Below are positions 63,222 through 64,000 of a stretch of 64,000 bases of DNA, piece by piece (within the stretch, counting starts at the first letter, position 1; every line of letters starts with the position of its first letter). The notes under the pieces were generated by a model, which was not told where the DNA came from, made no database searches, and saw only the letters and a list, made by a program, of their open reading frames with translations. Source of the DNA: Allobosea sp035944375 (GTDB lineage: Bacteria; Pseudomonadota; Alphaproteobacteria; Rhizobiales; Beijerinckiaceae); the NCBI RefSeq assembly GCF_035944375.1, contig NZ_DASZBE010000018.1; one strand, given 5' to 3'. The translations under genes and the position numbers were made by a program.

Positions 63222-64000
63222 TCAAATGACGTTGGTTTCCAGCAGAGGCTGCCCGGCGACGATACGCACATGACCGAGATCGGACAGGTCGAGGCTGCGA
63301 TAGCCGCCATGCAGGATGTGCTCGGCGAGACCGCGCCCCACCGCCGGCGCCTGCTGCAGCCCATGGCCGGAAAAACCGTTGGCGAGATAGAGACCGGACA
63401 CACCGACGGCCGGGCCGACGATGGCGTTGTGGTCGAGTTCGTTCATGTCATAGGGGCCGGCCCAGGCCCGGCCCGGCCTGATCTGCTCGAAGGCCGGGAT
63501 ACGGTGGGCGAGCGCCGGCCAGACGACCTCCTCGAAAAAGCCCCAGTCGACATCCTCGACATCCGGCGCGGTCTCGATCCACTCCCGGTCCTGCTCGGGC
63601 GTCAGCGGCGAACAGCTGCCGATGAAGAGTTGGCCGTCGCTGCCGCGCTTGCCCTCGGGGCGGCACCAGGCGCCGCTGCGGTCGATCAGCAGCGGACAGT
63701 TCTCGACCTCGCCCTTGCAGAGGAAGGAGAAGACGTAGCGCTTCATCGACCGCACGGGGATCTCGATGCCCGCCGTGGCGGCGAGGCGGGCACCATGCGT
63801 CCCTGAGGCGTTCACCGCCGCGCCGCAGGCGATACGGCTGCCATCGGCGAGTTCGACGGCGGTGATACGGCCCTGCTCGACGATGTAGCGGGCCACCTCT
63901 CCCTGTCGGTATTCGACACCCAGTGACCGCGCCTTCTTGCGAAACGCTTGCAACACGGCCCAGCCGTCGAACCAACCCTCGCCGCTCACGCCGAAGCTGC
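63222..64000 (-). CDS. FAD-dependent oxidoreductase, DAO family (partial)
   Basis: The N-terminus lies beyond the right window edge; 258 residues are visible and the reading frame is open to base 64000. The segment DGWAVLQAFRKKARSLGVEYRQGEVARYI belongs to the substrate half, AVNASGTHGARLA to the FAD contact, and NAIVGPAVGVSGLYLANGFSGHGLQQAPAVGRGLAE is the C-terminal FAD-binding signature of the DadA/sarcosine-oxidase/FOXRED1 group. It probably oxidises an amine or N-methyl amino acid. The substrate is unknown. Confidence 0.9.
   Translation of the reverse strand, partial: SFGVSGEGWFDGWAVLQAFRKKARSLGVEYRQGEVARYIVEQGRITAVELADGSRIACGAAVNASGTHGARLAATAGIEIPVRSMKRYVFSFLCKGEVENCPLLIDRSGAWCRPEGKRGSDGQLFIGSCSPLTPEQDREWIETAPDVEDVDWGFFEEVVWPALAHRIPAFEQIRPGRAWAGPYDMNELDHNAIVGPAVGVSGLYLANGFSGHGLQQAPAVGRGLAEHILHGGYRSLDLSDLGHVRIVAGQPLLETNVI

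Overview
The window is GC-rich chromosomal DNA (roughly two-thirds GC by eye) from an alphaproteobacterium, most likely of the order Hyphomicrobiales (Rhizobiales). A Bosea- or Methylobacterium-like genus is my best guess. The reasons are the ptsP-prfA-prmC-DUF4167 block next to clpB, the HutF/HutG route of histidine breakdown, promoters of the EcfG general-stress type (GGAAC-N16/17-CGTT), a metX-metW pair and many large intergenic palindromes. No phage, plasmid, CRISPR or complete insertion sequence was seen.

Layout. 1-3.7 kb: PAP2 phosphatase (cut by the window edge), a diacylglycerol-kinase-like lipid kinase, a transglutaminase-like protein, then a divergent pair (PRC-barrel protein and glycine-zipper lipoprotein), each with its own EcfG-type promoter. 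3.8-11.5 kb: a complete histidine utilisation locus, hutC-hutF on the minus strand and hutI-hutH-hutG-hutU on the plus strand, with two HutC-type palindromes between them. 11.5-16.8 kb: a GntR (FadR subfamily) regulator, a TRAP transporter (dctP, dctQ, dctM) and an Old Yellow Enzyme family oxidoreductase, all on the minus strand. 16.8-21.4 kb: a NitT/TauT-type ABC importer divergent from a thiamine-diphosphate enzyme; a third copy of the HutC-type palindrome lies between them. 21.5-26.9 kb: a histone-deacetylase-like hydrolase, a membrane GGDEF-EAL protein, and an acyl-CoA dehydrogenase-TetR operon with a clear operator. 27-33.9 kb: two amidohydrolases around a peptide-type ABC importer that has a binding protein and two permeases but no ATPase gene here. 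34-37.1 kb: an AT-rich insertion carrying one 900-aa UvrD-like helicase, beside tRNA-Thr(CGT). 37.2-42.4 kb: tyrosine-branch genes (prephenate dehydrogenase, hisC-type aminotransferase, chorismate mutase), then metX-metW. 42.5-52.7 kb: clpB, DUF2293, MOSC, DUF4167, prmC, a small secreted protein, prfA and ptsP. 52.8-57.4 kb: trehalose genes, otsA divergent from otsB and a GH15 enzyme. 57.5-64 kb: an M20 peptidase, a periplasmic TPR protein, a LysE exporter, a DinB-like protein and an FAD oxidoreductase cut by the window end.

The hut enzymes form the closed pathway histidine -> urocanate -> imidazolonepropionate -> formiminoglutamate -> formylglutamate -> glutamate + formate. The most notable non-coding structure is a set of at least ten intergenic inverted-repeat elements in two families: seven begin CGTCAT and end ATGACG, and three have arms rich in CCCTCTCC/GGGGAGAGG. 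They lie at ends of convergent genes or between genes of one operon. The best candidates for a second look are the shared HutC-type operator at 19.7 kb, the AT-rich helicase insertion at 34-37 kb and the palindrome families.
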